Origin: Longimicrobiaceae bacterium
GTDB lineage: Bacteria; Gemmatimonadota; Gemmatimonadetes; Longimicrobiales; Longimicrobiaceae
DNA length: 64,000 bases
Reading direction: 5' to 3'
Assembly: GCA_036375715.1 (NCBI GenBank)
Contig: DASVBS010000053.1
Coordinates: forward strand, 1 to 64,000
Shown piece by piece: positions 1 to 8,497 of this stretch (positions within the stretch are counted from its first letter, which is position 1; each line of letters begins with the position of its first letter). The position numbers were made by a program, and so were the translations under genes. A model generated the notes under the pieces. That model made no database searches. It was not told where the DNA came from and worked only from the letters and a program-made list of their open reading frames with translations.

Positions 1-3000
1 GCCGATGCTCCGCGGGGTGGGCATCTGGCCGTACTCGAAGCCCTGTACGTTGCTCGCCTCGTTCGAGGTCTCCGGATCGATGTGCCGGTTCTCGGACGGG
101 GTCCACAGCCAGAGGTTGCGCCCGATCAGGGAGATCTGCATGCCGCTGATTCCGACCGCGTCGGTATACCGCTCGGGCACGTCGAAGGAGACGGACAGCT
201 CACGCAGCTTCATGTAGCTGGCGTCCAGAACATTGTACTCGTGGACGAGATAGCTGCCGTAGGTGTAGAAATCCGGACCCGAAATCGGGATGTCGTTCTC
301 GACCCACGTCGTATCGCTGCCGTTCACCACCCGCCGCACGCCGTCGACGATGATGCCGGTATTCTCATCGCAGATCGGGTAATGGCTGGTGCCGGGGGCA
401 AGGTCAGCGATCTCCTCTTCGTACACACAGCGGCCACGGCCCACGGTCTCCGACAGGATACCGGCGTACAGGCCGAACATCCGGGTGACGGAGTAGATGT
501 CACCACCCCACTTGGTGTCCAGCAGCGAATGAATGCGAACGCCACCGATGGTGAAATCGTTCGCCCAGCTGCCGCGCCAATCGGGGTTGATGTTGCCGAT
601 CACTTCCGGCGCGCCGGTCCGGGTGGGCAGGCCGTTGTCGCTCACGATGATGCGGCCATCCGGGTTGCGCGCGTACTTCCGACCCATGAGCTGCCCGTAG
701 GGCTCACCCTTGCGCGCAAACAGGCTCACACCCCAGAAGTCGCCCAGGCTGATCTCCAGCCCGTCCACGCCCTCCGCGAGCTCCTTGACGGTGCTCTTGT
801 TCTTCGCCCAGGTGACCGCCGACTCCCAGGAGAACCGGTCCGTCTCGATCAGGGCACCGCGCAGCAGCACCTCGATTCCCTTGTTCTCCACCGTCCCCGC
901 GTTGAGCCAGCGACTCTCGAAACCGGTGGTCGGCGAGATGTTCACCGGCATGATCTGGTCGCGCGTCTGCTCGCGATACACGGTCAGATCGAGGCCCAGC
1001 CGGTTGTCGAGGAATGCCAGCTCGGTACCCAGCTCAACCGATTCAGTGATCTCCGGCTTGAGGTCCGGGTTGAGCTGCTCGTCGCCGACGGTGAACGACG
1101 GGTTTCCGTTGTAGACCTCGTCGGCCAGGTAGACGTTGCGCAGTTGGTATGGATCGGTGTCGTTGCCGACGCGTGCCCAGCTCGCCCGCAGCTTACCGTA
1201 GTTCAGGAAGCTGCTGCTCTGCAGAGCCGGAATGACATCGGAGAAGATCAAGCTCCCGCTGACAGACGGGTAAAAGTAGGAGTTGTTCTGCTCCGGCAGG
1301 GTCGACGACCAGTCATTCCGACCGGTGAGGGTCAGGAAGAGGTAGTCGTTGTAGCCGAACTCCGCCTGGCCATAGAGGCTGTTGACACGCTTGCGGAACT
1401 CACGCACGTACGGCTGCGGGGTGACCGCCGCGTTCGAGACGTTGAAGATGCCCGGCGTGGCCAGCTCGCTCACCCACACGTAGTTGTGCGAGCGGCTCTG
1501 ATCTCGCCGGTTCCCGCCGAAGGTGAAGGTGGTGCTGAACGGCAGCCCGAGCTGGGGGTTGGCGGTCAGCAGGAAGTCCGTGTTGACCTCCTGGAAGCCG
1601 ATATCCCAGTCCGCGAAGGCGCCGCTCGGCTGCACCTCCTCGCGTGCGGCGGTCAGGGGGTTGGTGGTGTAGAGTCCGCCGAAGTTGTCCTCGGCGTAAG
1701 TCTTCTTGCGCTCGTCCTGGTACCAGTCCGTGGAGGTGCGGACGAGGCCCGACAGCCAATCCGTGAACTCGTAATTGACCGAGATCTGGCCGATCAGGCG
1801 GTCACGCGAGTCGAAGTTGCGGTTGACGAGCTGCAGGTAGTACGGGTTGGGATGGAAGGAGTAGTTCCAACTGTAGGGCCTTCCTGCCTGCGCCTCGTCC
1901 GGACCGCGGAGCTTGTCGTAGTTCCGACGCAGGTCCCTGATGTCCACCTGGCGGCCGAACCAGATGAACTGCTGCATCGGGTTGTTTTCGTCGTAGCCGA
2001 CGCCTGGACGGTTGTTACCATCCTGCTCGATGTACTGAATGGAGGAGCTCACATTCAGCCGGTCGGTGGCGTCCAGCCCACCCGCAAAGGTCAGAGCGTT
2101 ACGCTCGAGCGAGAAGCCCGGCACCATGCCGTTCTGATCGAGCCGGGAGGCACCGAAGCGGCCGTGCATGCGATCGGTCGCGGCTGCCACCGACACGTTG
2201 GTCGCCATCGTCCGCCCGACCTCGAAGTAATCGTCGACGTTGTCCGGGTGCGACACCCACGGAAGCGGCTGCAGGATCGGCTCGCCGTTCTCGTCGACCC
2301 CCGTCACCGGGCTGTTGAACTGTGGGATCATCAGCCCCTGGTCGAGCGGTGGTCCCCAGCTCTCGTCGACCTCGTCGAAAAGACCACCGCCTTCGCCGTT
2401 CTTGTACGCGAAGGCGCCGACGAAGCCCTGGCCGTATTCGTTCTGGTAGTCGGGCAGGCGAAGCTCGTCCTCCCAGGTGACCGTCTGGCTCACCGAGATC
2501 TCCGCTCCGCCGGTGATGTTCTGACCCTTCTTCGTGGTGACGATCACCGCTCCGTTCGCGGCGCGAGATCCGTACAGCGCTGCCGCATTCGGGCCCTTCA
2601 GAATCGTGATCGATTCGATCGCGTCCGGGGGAATGTCCTGGACAGCATTACCGTAGTCGTAGCCACCCTGGTCGGTCTGCGTGCCCTGCCGCCCGACGCT
2701 GAAGTTGTCGACGGGGATTCCATCGACGATCCAGAGCGGCTGGTTGTTGCCGAGCAGCGAGTTCTCACCGCGGATCACGATCCGCGAAGAGCCGCCGGGC
2801 GTGGACGCGGTGGTGATGTGCACACCGGCGGCCTTACCGGACAGGTTGGCGACGATGTTCGGCACCGACGGCGCGAGGGCTTCGCCTGCCACCTGCTCGG
2901 CGGCCACACCCAGCGTGCGCGCCTGTCGCTGTAGACCAAGGGCCGTAACAACAACACCCTCGAGTGCGACTGCCTGAGACTCGAGGGTGACGTTGAGCTC

Positions 3001-3267
3001 CGTTCCCGTGATCTGGACATCGCGGCTTCCATACGAGAGCGCCCGGAAGCTCAGCGTGGTCGCATCCGCGGGGACCTGCAGCGTAAATCGACCCTCCGCA
3101 TCGGTGAGCGTACCGATGGAAGTGCCCGGAACGGACACGGACACTCCTGGAATGGGAGCGCCCGTCTCCGCGGCGGTGACCCGCCCCGTCACGGTCCGGG
3201 CCTGCGCCATGGCCTCCGGCGCCCAGAAGGCCAGCGCGAGGCTCAAGAGAACAAACAGTTTCTTCAT
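1..3267 (-). CDS. SusC/RagA-family TonB-linked outer-membrane receptor (3' end cut by window edge)
   Basis: Translation of the complement is open for 1089 codons from the ATG at 3267 to the left edge. The start follows an AAGGAAAT ribosome site. Residues 1-22 are a signal peptide ending AMAQ. Next comes a carboxypeptidase-regulatory-like domain (about 25-100), then a TonB-box-like VVVTALG and the plug domain (NLSGKAAGV, GENSLLGNNQPLWIVDG, LKGPNAAALYGSRAANG), which are SusC/RagA hallmarks. The remainder is a large beta-barrel with many aromatic strands. By family, such receptors import glycans or peptides with a SusD lipoprotein, energised by TonB. Here SusD would lie left of the window, since only a few codons appear missing after the final visible MPTPRSIG. 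Substrate unknown. A near-consensus promoter lies about 275 bases upstream. Confidence 0.93.
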   Translation of the reverse strand, partial: MKKLFVLLSLALAFWAPEAMAQARTVTGRVTAAETGAPIPGVSVSVPGTSIGTLTDAEGRFTLQVPADATTLSFRALSYGSRDVQITGTELNVTLESQAVALEGVVVTALGLQRQARTLGVAAEQVAGEALAPSVPNIVANLSGKAAGVHITTASTPGGSSRIVIRGENSLLGNNQPLWIVDGIPVDNFSVGRQGTQTDQGGYDYGNAVQDIPPDAIESITILKGPNAAALYGSRAANGAVIVTTKKGQNITGGAEISVSQTVTWEDELRLPDYQNEYGQGFVGAFAYKNGEGGGLFDEVDESWGPPLDQGLMIPQFNSPVTGVDENGEPILQPLPWVSHPDNVDDYFEVGRTMATNVSVAAATDRMHGRFGASRLDQNGMVPGFSLERNALTFAGGLDATDRLNVSSSIQYIEQDGNNRPGVGYDENNPMQQFIWFGRQVDIRDLRRNYDKLRGPDEAQAGRPYSWNYSFHPNPYYLQLVNRNFDSRDRLIGQISVNYEFTDWLSGLVRTSTDWYQDERKKTYAEDNFGGLYTTNPLTAAREEVQPSGAFADWDIGFQEVNTDFLLTANPQLGLPFSTTFTFGGNRRDQSRSHNYVWVSELATPGIFNVSNAAVTPQPYVREFRKRVNSLYGQAEFGYNDYLFLTLTGRNDWSSTLPEQNNSYFYPSVSGSLIFSDVIPALQSSSFLNYGKLRASWARVGNDTDPYQLRNVYLADEVYNGNPSFTVGDEQLNPDLKPEITESVELGTELAFLDNRLGLDLTVYREQTRDQIMPVNISPTTGFESRWLNAGTVENKGIEVLLRGALIETDRFSWESAVTWAKNKSTVKELAEGVDGLEISLGDFWGVSLFARKGEPYGQLMGRKYARNPDGRIIVSDNGLPTRTGAPEVIGNINPDWRGSWANDFTIGGVRIHSLLDTKWGGDIYSVTRMFGLYAGILSETVGRGRCVYEEEIADLAPGTSHYPICDENTGIIVDGVRRVVNGSDTTWVENDIPISGPDFYTYGSYLVHEYNVLDASYMKLRELSVSFDVPERYTDAVGISGMQISLIGRNLWLWTPSENRHIDPETSNEASNVQGFEYGQMPTPRSIG

Positions 3268-3540
3268 GGGATTTCCTTTCGAGATCGAACCAGCCGACGC
3301 CGCCAGGATAGCGCGCCGGCACGACGATCGAGGCTGGCACCGATTGACCGTCACGACTGACGAGATCTCAGCACGCCGGCCACCTCCTTTCTCCTTGCAT
3401 CCAGGAACTCGCGGATTCCCCGGGCAGGCGCTTCGCGGGAAACGCCGGCAGCTCTCCTGGCCGGGCGGCCTTTGTATGGGGAAAGCGTGTTCGGCCACGG
3501 GGTTGCGGCAGAGAGGATCCCCTCGTGTGGTAGACGCCCC

Positions 3541-3569
3541 ATTTTAGAACGGACGTTCGAACACGTCAA
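3541..3569 (-). promoter_or_regulatory. Sigma-70-type promoter for the SusC gene, with GAAC-N4-GTTC box in the spacer
   Basis: On the minus strand: TTGACG (3569-3564), a 17-base spacer (3563-3547), then TAAAAT (3546-3541). This is 5/6 at both boxes with ideal spacing. The spacer contains GAACGGACGTTC (3547-3558), an inverted repeat, overlapped by the palindrome GTTCGAAC (3555-3562). A dyad between -35 and -10 is a typical repressor position. Its form matches the ancestral/Gram-positive LexA box, but the regulator is not identified. Confidence 0.7.
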
Positions 3570-3576
3570 GGATAAG

Positions 3577-3610
3577 GAAAGAAGCTGGCATGAGATAGGC
3601 CAGCTTTTTC
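3577..3610 (-). terminator. Hairpin downstream of trpE
   Basis: AAGCTGGC (3582-3589) pairs with GCCAGCTT (3599-3606) around a 9-base loop, extended by a G-U and two A-T pairs. Read on the minus strand it lies about 47 bases past the trpE stop and is followed by TTCTTTCCTT, a modest T-rich tail. It separates trpE from the SusC promoter immediately downstream. Confidence 0.5.
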
Positions 3611-3656
3611 CTCAAATCTGCGGGTGTGAGATGGGGGGACCCGGTGCCCCGCCGTG

Positions 3657-5168
3657 TCAGCGGCGGGATCGGCCGCGCCCCTCCAGCGACTGGACCGCGC
3701 GGAGCAGCGCACGGGCCTTGTTGAGAGTCTCTTCGTATTCAGTGGCGGGGACGGAGTCCGCGACGATACCCGCACCGGCCTGCACGTGGGCGTAGCCATC
3801 CTTGGCCACCACGGTGCGGATGGCGATGGCGAGGTCCATCGCCTGACCTCCGTGCGCGATGTATCCCACGGCGCCGGCGTACGGGCCGCGACGGATCGGC
3901 TCCAGCTCATCGATGATCTCCATGGCCCGCACCTTCGGCGCCCCCGACACCGTGCCCGCGGGAAAGGTGGCCCGGAAGACGTCGATGGCGCTCCGGTGAT
4001 CTTCCAGTTCGCCCTCCACCGTGGACACCATGTGCAGCACGTGGGAATACCGCTCGATGACCATCTGCTCGCGCACCCGCACCGAGCCGAACCGGGATAC
4101 GCGGCCGACGTCGTTCCGCCCCAGATCCAGCAGCATGAGGTGCTCGGCCCTCTCCTTGGGGTCCGCCAGCAGCTCGCGACCCAACGCTTCGTCCTCCTCC
4201 GGAGAGGAGCCGCGTCGCCGCGTGCCAGCGATCGGCCGCACGATCACCTTCCGGTCCTCCAGCCTGACCAGCACCTCGGGCGAGGAGCCCACCAGCTGGA
4301 AGCCGTCCAGATCCAGGTAGTAGAGGTAGGGCGAAGGGTTCAGTGAGCGCAGGACCCGGTACAGGTCGAACGGCTCGGCCTGCAGAGGCATCCTGAGCCG
4401 CTGCGAGAGCACGACCTGGAAAGCGTCTCCCGCACGGATGTACTCCTGGATCCGCCGCACGCCCTCCTCGAACTCGCTGCGGGTCGAGCTGCTCTCGAAG
4501 CGAGGATCGGATTGCGCGGGCGGGCCCAGGTGCAGCGGCTCCAGCTCCGGGCCGGAATGCAGGCGCTCCTCGACCGAGGCGATCTCCTCCAGAGCCTCCT
4601 CGTAGAGGCGCAGCAACTCCGCGTCGTCCGCTCCGGTGGTCTCCACCGGCACGATCACGTGCGCGCGCCCGAAGAGGTTGTCGATGGCCACCACCGCGCC
4701 CGTGCGAATGAAGAGCGCGTCCGGAACGTCCAGGCCGGAGGGGGGAGGCTCCGGCAGGCGCTCGATGCGGCGCACCATGTCGTAGCCGAAGAAGCCCACC
4801 CAACCGCCCCAGAAGCGGGGCAGCCCCCGTACCTCTGCGGGACTGCTGCGGAGCAGGTCGATCTCCAGGTCTGCCAGGGGATCCTCCACCTCGCCCTTCG
4901 CCACCCACCCCGTTTCGCGGGTCCACCGATCCACCCGGTCGCCGATCAGGCGCCACGCCTCCCGCGGTTCCGTGCCGAGGTAGGTGTAGCGCGCCCAGGT
5001 CTCCCCGCCGACCACCGACTCCAGCAGGAAGCCGAACGGCGGACGGGCGAGCCTGGCATAGGCGGTGACCGCGGTCCAGGTATCGAACAATAGCGAGCGG
5101 GAGACCGGGACGATGCCCGCGGTGCGCGCGAGCTCGCGGAACTCTTCGAAGGATGGGTGAGTCGGCAT
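3657..5168 (-). CDS. trpE: Anthranilate synthase component I
   Basis: A 503-residue protein of normal TrpE length. It converts chorismate plus ammonia (from a TrpG glutaminase) to anthranilate, the first step of tryptophan synthesis. The N-terminal Trp-binding domain shows LLES (48-51), the feedback-inhibition motif. The C-terminal chorismate-binding domain (about 230-490) carries [45 protein letters not shown] and GPYAGAVGY. The start ATG at 5168 is the first in frame but has no strong ribosome site. No trpG or other trp gene is in the window, so the glutaminase must be elsewhere. PabB is a weaker alternative; the LLES motif favours TrpE. Confidence 0.92.
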   Translation of the reverse strand: MPTHPSFEEFRELARTAGIVPVSRSLLFDTWTAVTAYARLARPPFGFLLESVVGGETWARYTYLGTEPREAWRLIGDRVDRWTRETGWVAKGEVEDPLADLEIDLLRSSPAEVRGLPRFWGGWVGFFGYDMVRRIERLPEPPPSGLDVPDALFIRTGAVVAIDNLFGRAHVIVPVETTGADDAELLRLYEEALEEIASVEERLHSGPELEPLHLGPPAQSDPRFESSSTRSEFEEGVRRIQEYIRAGDAFQVVLSQRLRMPLQAEPFDLYRVLRSLNPSPYLYYLDLDGFQLVGSSPEVLVRLEDRKVIVRPIAGTRRRGSSPEEDEALGRELLADPKERAEHLMLLDLGRNDVGRVSRFGSVRVREQMVIERYSHVLHMVSTVEGELEDHRSAIDVFRATFPAGTVSGAPKVRAMEIIDELEPIRRGPYAGAVGYIAHGGQAMDLAIAIRTVVAKDGYAHVQAGAGIVADSVPATEYEETLNKARALLRAVQSLEGRGRSRR

Positions 5169-5423
5169 GGCGGTCGACGAACAGAACGGACAACGGCGGC
5201 CCCAGCGGACACCGCAGTGGCAATCTCCCGGCGAATCAGGCGAATGTCAACGCGACCTGTCCGCCGGAGAGGTCGCCCCGCCGGCCGGTGAGGTGGACAG
5301 CGGCGGCAGGGTCGTTCTACCGTAAAGCGGCCAAATGCCAGGGGGAAACAGGCTTTTCGACGTGGCAAGCCGATTGCGACCTCGGCGGGCCGACCGGTGC
5401 AGGTTAACCTCAGACAGGACGGG

Positions 5424-5984
5424 ATGAAGATGAAGCGGAGTCTTCTTGCGTTGGGCCTGGTTCTCGCCGCCGGCTTTGCCGCTACCCCCGCTGCCGCCCA
5501 GCTCGGCGGGCGGGTTTCGGTAATGCCGTATGTCGGTTATGGCTTCCTGGGCGGGCTCCCCGGGACCGACGCGGAGCTCGAGGCGGACGTCGCCTTCGGC
5601 GGACGGGCTTCGTACCAGCTCTCACCTCAATTCGCGGTCTTCGGCAACTTTCAGCGCACCACCCCGGAGATCACGAACGAGGACGGTGAGGGATCCGGCC
5701 GCTCGATCAACCTGGACCACTGGAGCGCCGGCGTGGAGTTCTCCTACGTCCCACGCGGCGGCGCTGAAGGGATGCTGCCGATCCTGCTCGAGGCCGGCCT
5801 TGGACAGGCACGCTTCGAAAACGGTCCCAATGAAATCGCCGCCAACATCGGCGTGGCGAGCGCCATTCAGCTCACACCGATGTTCGGCCTGCGCTACGGC
5901 GCCAACGACTACATCTTCAACTACGACGGCGAGGGGGTGGTGAATCACGTCTACGTGCACGTCGGAGGCGAGTTCACCTTCTAG
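5424..5984 (+). CDS. Small outer-membrane beta-barrel protein
   Basis: About 186 residues from the ATG at 5424, which puts the signal peptide (KMKRSLLALGLVLAAGFAA, cleavage after AAAQ near residue 26) at the N-terminus; an in-frame start 27 bases upstream would only add unlikely residues. The mature protein is rich in alternating hydrophobic/Gly segments (VSVMPYVGYGFLGG, FGLRYGANDYIFNY) and ends in FTF, the terminal aromatic expected for barrel assembly. OmpW/OmpA-like barrels of 8 strands are the closest general class. It stands alone, followed by a strong terminator. Ligand or function unknown. Confidence 0.7.
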   Translation: MKMKRSLLALGLVLAAGFAATPAAAQLGGRVSVMPYVGYGFLGGLPGTDAELEADVAFGGRASYQLSPQFAVFGNFQRTTPEITNEDGEGSGRSINLDHWSAGVEFSYVPRGGAEGMLPILLEAGLGQARFENGPNEIAANIGVASAIQLTPMFGLRYGANDYIFNYDGEGVVNHVYVHVGGEFTF

Positions 5985-6010
5985 CGCGCGCCGGAACCAA
6001 CCCTCCACCC

Positions 6011-6058
6011 CGCCACCCATTCTCTGCGTTCTGGCAGGGAGTGGGTGGCGGCCTTTTT
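6011..6058 (+). terminator. Rho-independent terminator
   Basis: GCCACCCATTC pairs with GAGTGGGTGGC (one G-U pair, 11 bp) and is followed by GGCCTTTTT. It lies 27 bases after the outer-membrane barrel stop codon at 5984. Confidence 0.85.
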
Positions 6059-6063
6059 GGCCC

Positions 6064-6079
6064 GCAATTTTAAAATTGC
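6064..6079. repeat. 16-base AT-rich perfect palindrome
   Basis: GCAATTTTAAAATTGC is a perfect palindrome sitting 6 bases after the terminator T-tract, flanked by CCC on each side. It is strikingly AT-rich for this genome. It could be a regulator site, or part of a dispersed repeat of the GTAGGGGC type seen in uncultured genomes (the right flank read in reverse is GTAGGGGC). Confidence 0.6.
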
Positions 6080-6181
6080 CCCTACGTCGCCTCCCCCTTC
6101 TCAGGCTCCCTCTGGCGCTGGTTCCGCCGCCTGCTTTAGCTTGGTTCGTTTGAACCGAACCTTCGAGCGCGCATTGGCTTC

Positions 6182-8494
6182 ATGAATCAGGCGACCCTCA
6201 CGCCCCCGAGTTCCGCTCGTGATTCCGCCACGGTGATCGAGCGCACCCCGTACGGTGTGGCCGCTCTCGCCGGCGCCGCCGTCTTCGCGCTCTACGCGAT
6301 CACGCTGGCCCCCACCACGGCCTTCTGGGACACCAGCGAGTACATCGCGACGGCGCACATCGTCGGCATCCCCCACCCGCCGGGCAACCCCGTCTTCGTC
6401 CTGATCGCTCGGGCCTGGGAGCTTCTCCTGGCGCCGACGGGCCTCTCGGTCGCGGTGCGCATCAATCTCTTCTCGGCCTTCATGGGGGCCACCTCGGCGT
6501 TCTTCTGGTTCCTGCTGGTGCACCGCATTCTCGCCTACTTCTCCGAGAGTGAGCGGGTGCGCCGGGTGGGCGCTGCCATCGCCGTGCTCCTCTCCGCCAC
6601 GGCTTTCACCGTCTGGAACCAGAGCAACGTCAACGAGAAGGTCTATTCCGTCAGCCTCTTCACCATCGCCCTGCTGAGCTGGACGGCGTTCCTCTGGCGG
6701 GAGCACGTGGAGGCGCACCGTCCACTCCTCAAGGGAAAGACGGGTCGGTTTCACGACGACAACGCGCTCGTGTTCGGCATCTTCGTGCTGGCGCTCTCGG
6801 TCGGCAATCATCTGATGGCCTTCCTGGCGGCTCCCGCGCTGTTCGTCTTCTTGCTGATGGTGAAGCCGCAGGTCTTCCTGAACTGGAGACTGTATGTGTG
6901 GGGGCTGGTCTTCGGGATTCTAGGCCTGTCGGTGCACCTCTTTCTGCCGATTCGGGCGGAGCTGCAGCCGATCATCAACGAGGCCGCGCCCACCTGCGAG
7001 TCGATCGGGGGAGCGGTCACCAGCGTCCTCACCTTTGGCAACGCCGGTTGCGAGAACCTCTCCGCGGCCCTGGCTCGCGAGCAGTACATGAAGCCGCCCG
7101 TTACCGAGCGGCAAGCACCCTTCATCGCCCAGCTCGTCAACTATTTCCAGTACTTCGACTGGCAGTGGGCGCGCTCGCTCTCCGGCAGCACGCACTACTT
7201 CGGGCCGGGGCGCATGCCCTTCACCCTGCTCTTCCTCTTCCTGGGGATATATGGGGCGTGGCGGCACAAAGAGCAGGACCGAACGAGCTTCGCGTACGTG
7301 GCCACGCTGTTCGCCACGCTCTCGCTGGGCCTGATCTTCTACCTGAACTTCAAATACGGCTACCACCAGGCCATCGCCAACGGGCTCCCGCCCGAGCGCG
7401 GAGAGGTCCGCGAGCGCGACTACTTCTTCCTGGTGTCCTTCTCAGTATGGGGTCTCTGGGCGGGGGTCGGAATCACTGCGCTCTGGCAGGCGCTCTCGAG
7501 CCGATTCGGGGGCGACAACCGGGCCCTGCTGAAGGGTTCACCGGTACTGGCGCTGGCCCTGCTCCCCCTGGTACTCAACTGGCCATACGCCAGCCGGGCG
7601 GGGGATTACGCGGCGCGGGACTGGGCGTACAACCTGTTGATGTCGGTCGAGCCGTACGCCGTACTCTTCACCAACGGAGACAACGACACCTTCCCGCTCT
7701 GGTATCTCCAGGAAGTCGAGGGGATTCGGAAGGACGTAACCGTCATCGTCTGGTCCTACCTCAACACGCCCTGGTATGCCAAGCAGATCCGGCAGCTGAC
7801 CACACCTTGTGAGACGCCGGGCGATGCCGAGCGCGACCCGACACGGATCATCTGCCAGCGGCAGTATGTCCCGACCGGGCCGGAGGGGCTCTACCCCGAG
7901 AACCCGCGATACCCCACGCGCTCGATCCTCCCGCTCAGCGACGCCGAGATCGACCGCACCGCCGCGATGGGCTACATCGCGCTGCCCGAGCCACAGACCT
8001 TCACCGCCCGGGGGATCACCGCTCGCTTCGAGGCGGGCACGGTGCTGCAGACGGCCGACCAGTTCATCCTCGCGATCATCAAGGAGGCGTGGGGAGACCG
8101 GCCGATCTACTTTGCCGCGACGACCAACTCGCACAGCCGGCTCGGCCTCGATCCGTACGCCGTGCGCCAAGGAGTCGCCTTCCGGCTGTCCACCCCGGAG
8201 GAGCTCGAGCAACCGGGGATCTACACCTTCCCGCCGAACGGCAGGTATACGTCGGTCTTCGGTAATGTGATCGACATCGAGCGAACCTCTACGCTCCTGT
8301 GGGAGACTTTCGAGCACCACGACCTGATCAACAAGGCACACTGGGTCGACGGAAGCACGCGAGGTATTCCCACCTACTACGGCTGGGCCCACCTCGCCCT
8401 GGCGACCGCGCTCAACGACACCGGGGCGGCGCAGGAGCTCGTCGAACGCAACATGCGACAGGTGGAGGGTTGGATGGCGCTCGCGGACCGGTGA
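6182..8494 (+). CDS. DUF2723-family (GT-C type) membrane glycosyltransferase
   Basis: 770 residues with about ten membrane spans in the first two thirds and a soluble C-terminal part. The N-terminal loop has WDTSEYI (D50, E53) and GIPHPPGNP, the signature of the DUF2723/TMEM260 family, where the acidic residues sit in the catalytic extracytoplasmic loop. TNGDNDTFPLWYLQ near residue 497 is another family hallmark. Vertebrate TMEM260 is a protein O-mannosyltransferase; the bacterial substrate is not known from sequence, though extracytoplasmic glycosylation using a lipid-linked sugar is likely. Bacterial relatives often continue into TPR repeats; here the chain ends just after that region would begin. 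Convergent with sbcC, with only 3 bases between stop codons. Confidence 0.85.
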   Translation: MNQATLTPPSSARDSATVIERTPYGVAALAGAAVFALYAITLAPTTAFWDTSEYIATAHIVGIPHPPGNPVFVLIARAWELLLAPTGLSVAVRINLFSAFMGATSAFFWFLLVHRILAYFSESERVRRVGAAIAVLLSATAFTVWNQSNVNEKVYSVSLFTIALLSWTAFLWREHVEAHRPLLKGKTGRFHDDNALVFGIFVLALSVGNHLMAFLAAPALFVFLLMVKPQVFLNWRLYVWGLVFGILGLSVHLFLPIRAELQPIINEAAPTCESIGGAVTSVLTFGNAGCENLSAALAREQYMKPPVTERQAPFIAQLVNYFQYFDWQWARSLSGSTHYFGPGRMPFTLLFLFLGIYGAWRHKEQDRTSFAYVATLFATLSLGLIFYLNFKYGYHQAIANGLPPERGEVRERDYFFLVSFSVWGLWAGVGITALWQALSSRFGGDNRALLKGSPVLALALLPLVLNWPYASRAGDYAARDWAYNLLMSVEPYAVLFTNGDNDTFPLWYLQEVEGIRKDVTVIVWSYLNTPWYAKQIRQLTTPCETPGDAERDPTRIICQRQYVPTGPEGLYPENPRYPTRSILPLSDAEIDRTAAMGYIALPEPQTFTARGITARFEAGTVLQTADQFILAIIKEAWGDRPIYFAATTNSHSRLGLDPYAVRQGVAFRLSTPEELEQPGIYTFPPNGRYTSVFGNVIDIERTSTLLWETFEHHDLINKAHWVDGSTRGIPTYYGWAHLALATALNDTGAAQELVERNMRQVEGWMALADR

Positions 8495-8497
8495 GCG

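Larger units (their letters stand above)
3268..3656. other. Intergenic region, long 5' leader of the SusC gene
   Basis: 389 bases without a credible gene. It holds the minus-strand promoter at 3541-3569, a hairpin at 3579-3609, and a leader of roughly 265 bases before the SusC start. A 72-codon frame on the minus strand (3351-3569) overlaps the promoter and has no recognisable protein features, so I do not call it a gene. Confidence 0.6.

Noticed and set aside
82-2934. 950-codon open frame on the plus strand
   Set aside because: Antisense to the SusC gene. The translation is low in aromatic residues, rich in V/R/D and has no family features; it is a GC-rich codon artefact.
3351-3569. 72-codon minus-strand frame upstream of SusC
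   Set aside because: It overlaps the -35/-10 promoter elements, and its composition is not protein-like.
6143-6156. GGTTCGTTTGAACC dyad before the DUF2723 gene as a LexA-like operator
   Set aside because: Only 5-base arms, no recognisable promoter boxes around it, and one copy; too weak to call.
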